From: Candidatus Peribacteraceae bacterium
GTDB lineage: Bacteria > Patescibacteriota > Gracilibacteria > Peribacterales > Peribacteraceae
Length of the DNA stretch: 5,381 nt
NCBI GenBank assembly: GCA_028717505.1
Contig: JAQUNQ010000075.1
Coordinates: 1-5,381, forward strand
Direction: 5' to 3'
Shown here: in pieces, positions 4,757-5,381 of the stretch
Numbering within the stretch: the first letter of the stretch is position 1
Layout: each line of letters starts with the position of its first letter
Translations under genes and position numbers: made by a program
The notes under the pieces: model-generated
Told to the model about the DNA's origin: nothing
The model's input: only the letters and a program-made list of their open reading frames with translations
Database searches by the model: none

Positions 4757-5381
4757 ATGGACGTGAAGGTCCAAACGGGCATGACGAAAACAGTGAAGGG
4801 CACGTCCCTCGTGGCGCTTTCCCTTGTCTCCGAGCAGAAAGAACAGGTCTGTGCTCTCCTGCAGATTCAAGCCGCGGCGCAGGAGGCCAAGACTCTTGAG
4901 AAGGAATTTGTCATGGTCCTGGAGCATGCCCTCCTCGAAACGGAGGGGGAAGCAGGCACGCGCCTCGATGGCACCCTGAAGGAACTCAATGGGCTCCTGA
5001 AAGGGTTGCTCCTCTCGCGGGCAATCGATGCCGTCAATGCAATCGTGGCGATTGCCGATACAAGTGGAACCCTCCATGTTTCCCACGCCGGTTCTGCTGA
5101 GGCCTACATCATCCGTGGAGGAGCTGCGAGCCAGATTACGGAGTACACGCGCGGCAAGCCAACACCAGCCTTCGTCCATATCGCCAGTGGGACGCTCGAG
5201 CCGCGGGATGCGGTTGTCCTCTCCACGCAGCGGCTGCTTCGTGCAGTCACACCTGCACAGCTTGCACAGCTCGCCACACGTGGCGAGCAGCTCCTCGAAG
5301 ATCTTATCTTCGAGCTGGAATCCGAGAAGGAAGTGGCCTCCCTTGGTTTGGTGCAGGTGGGAGGGCAGCGCGGCCAGATGC
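4757..5381 (+). CDS. PP2C-fold (PPM-like) protein lacking catalytic aspartates, 3' end outside window
   Basis: 208 codons are visible and the gene continues past the right edge. The layout resembles a PP2C/PPM phosphatase: an N-terminal strand (VKVQTG, 3-8), GTSLVALSLV (15-24), VCALLQIQ (31-38), a helical stretch (about 43-100), then LHVSHAGSAEAYIIRGG (106-122), matching the usual GDSRAYLLR strand pair, and LEPRDAVVLSTQRLLRAV (147-164), matching LxPGDxxLLxTDGL. The metal-binding positions look lost: no RxxNED near the N-terminus, no DGxGG after the VCALLQIQ strand, and TDG is replaced by TQR. It is therefore probably a non-catalytic scaffold or sensor, though fold assignment rests on pattern memory. 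No signal peptide or membrane segment lies in the visible part. The start at 4757 keeps the first strand; a TAG at 4736 blocks earlier starts. An ATG at 4781 with GAAGG eleven bases before it is the alternative. The gene is divergent from rnj. Confidence 0.7.
   Translation, partial: MDVKVQTGMTKTVKGTSLVALSLVSEQKEQVCALLQIQAAAQEAKTLEKEFVMVLEHALLETEGEAGTRLDGTLKELNGLLKGLLLSRAIDAVNAIVAIADTSGTLHVSHAGSAEAYIIRGGAASQITEYTRGKPTPAFVHIASGTLEPRDAVVLSTQRLLRAVTPAQLAQLATRGEQLLEDLIFELESEKEVASLGLVQVGGQRGQM

Overview
The window is a GC-rich bacterial chromosomal segment with tightly packed genes and the standard bacterial code: the three complete genes end in TGA, TAA and TAG, and none contains an in-frame stop. 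The genes read as intact housekeeping genes. There is no sign of phage, insertion sequence, CRISPR array, tRNA or rRNA. The compact layout, an RNase J with an extra N-terminal tail, and a degenerate PP2C-fold protein would fit a Patescibacteria/CPR lineage such as Peregrinibacteria/Peribacteria. That placement is an impression from memory, not a proven assignment.

Layout, left to right. (1) Positions 1-100, minus strand: the first 33 codons of a gene that runs off the left edge, with a good Shine-Dalgarno site but no recognised family. (2) Positions 101-475: a divergent intergenic region with no convincing gene. It is rich in inverted repeats that could fold, in the plus sense, into a structured pyrB leader. 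(3) 476-1411 plus, pyrB (aspartate carbamoyltransferase catalytic chain), and 1408-2709 plus, pyrC (type I dihydroorotase). The two share an ATGA start/stop overlap and so are very likely translationally coupled. (4) 2706-4517 minus: an RNase J-family metallo-beta-lactamase/beta-CASP ribonuclease that meets pyrC tail to tail with overlapping stop codons. (5) 4518-4756: a divergent intergenic region with an AT-rich island holding candidate back-to-back promoters, two copies of a 13-bp direct repeat, and a stable stem-loop. (6) 4757-5381 plus: the N-terminal 208 codons of a PP2C-like protein that appears to lack the catalytic metal-binding aspartates. It runs off the right edge.

How the genes work together: PyrB and PyrC catalyse consecutive steps of de novo UMP synthesis (carbamoyl phosphate + aspartate to carbamoyl aspartate, then cyclisation to dihydroorotate). 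Both proteins look, from memory, unusually close to the ATC and DHO domains of animal CAD. No pyrI, carAB or pyrD lies in the window. RNase J is an independent RNA-processing gene. The PP2C-like gene is divergent from it and may share its promoter region.

Most worth a second look: the structured pyrB leader with two mutually exclusive pairings, the paired 13-bp repeats beside hairpins between rnj and the PP2C-like gene, and the apparent pseudophosphatase.
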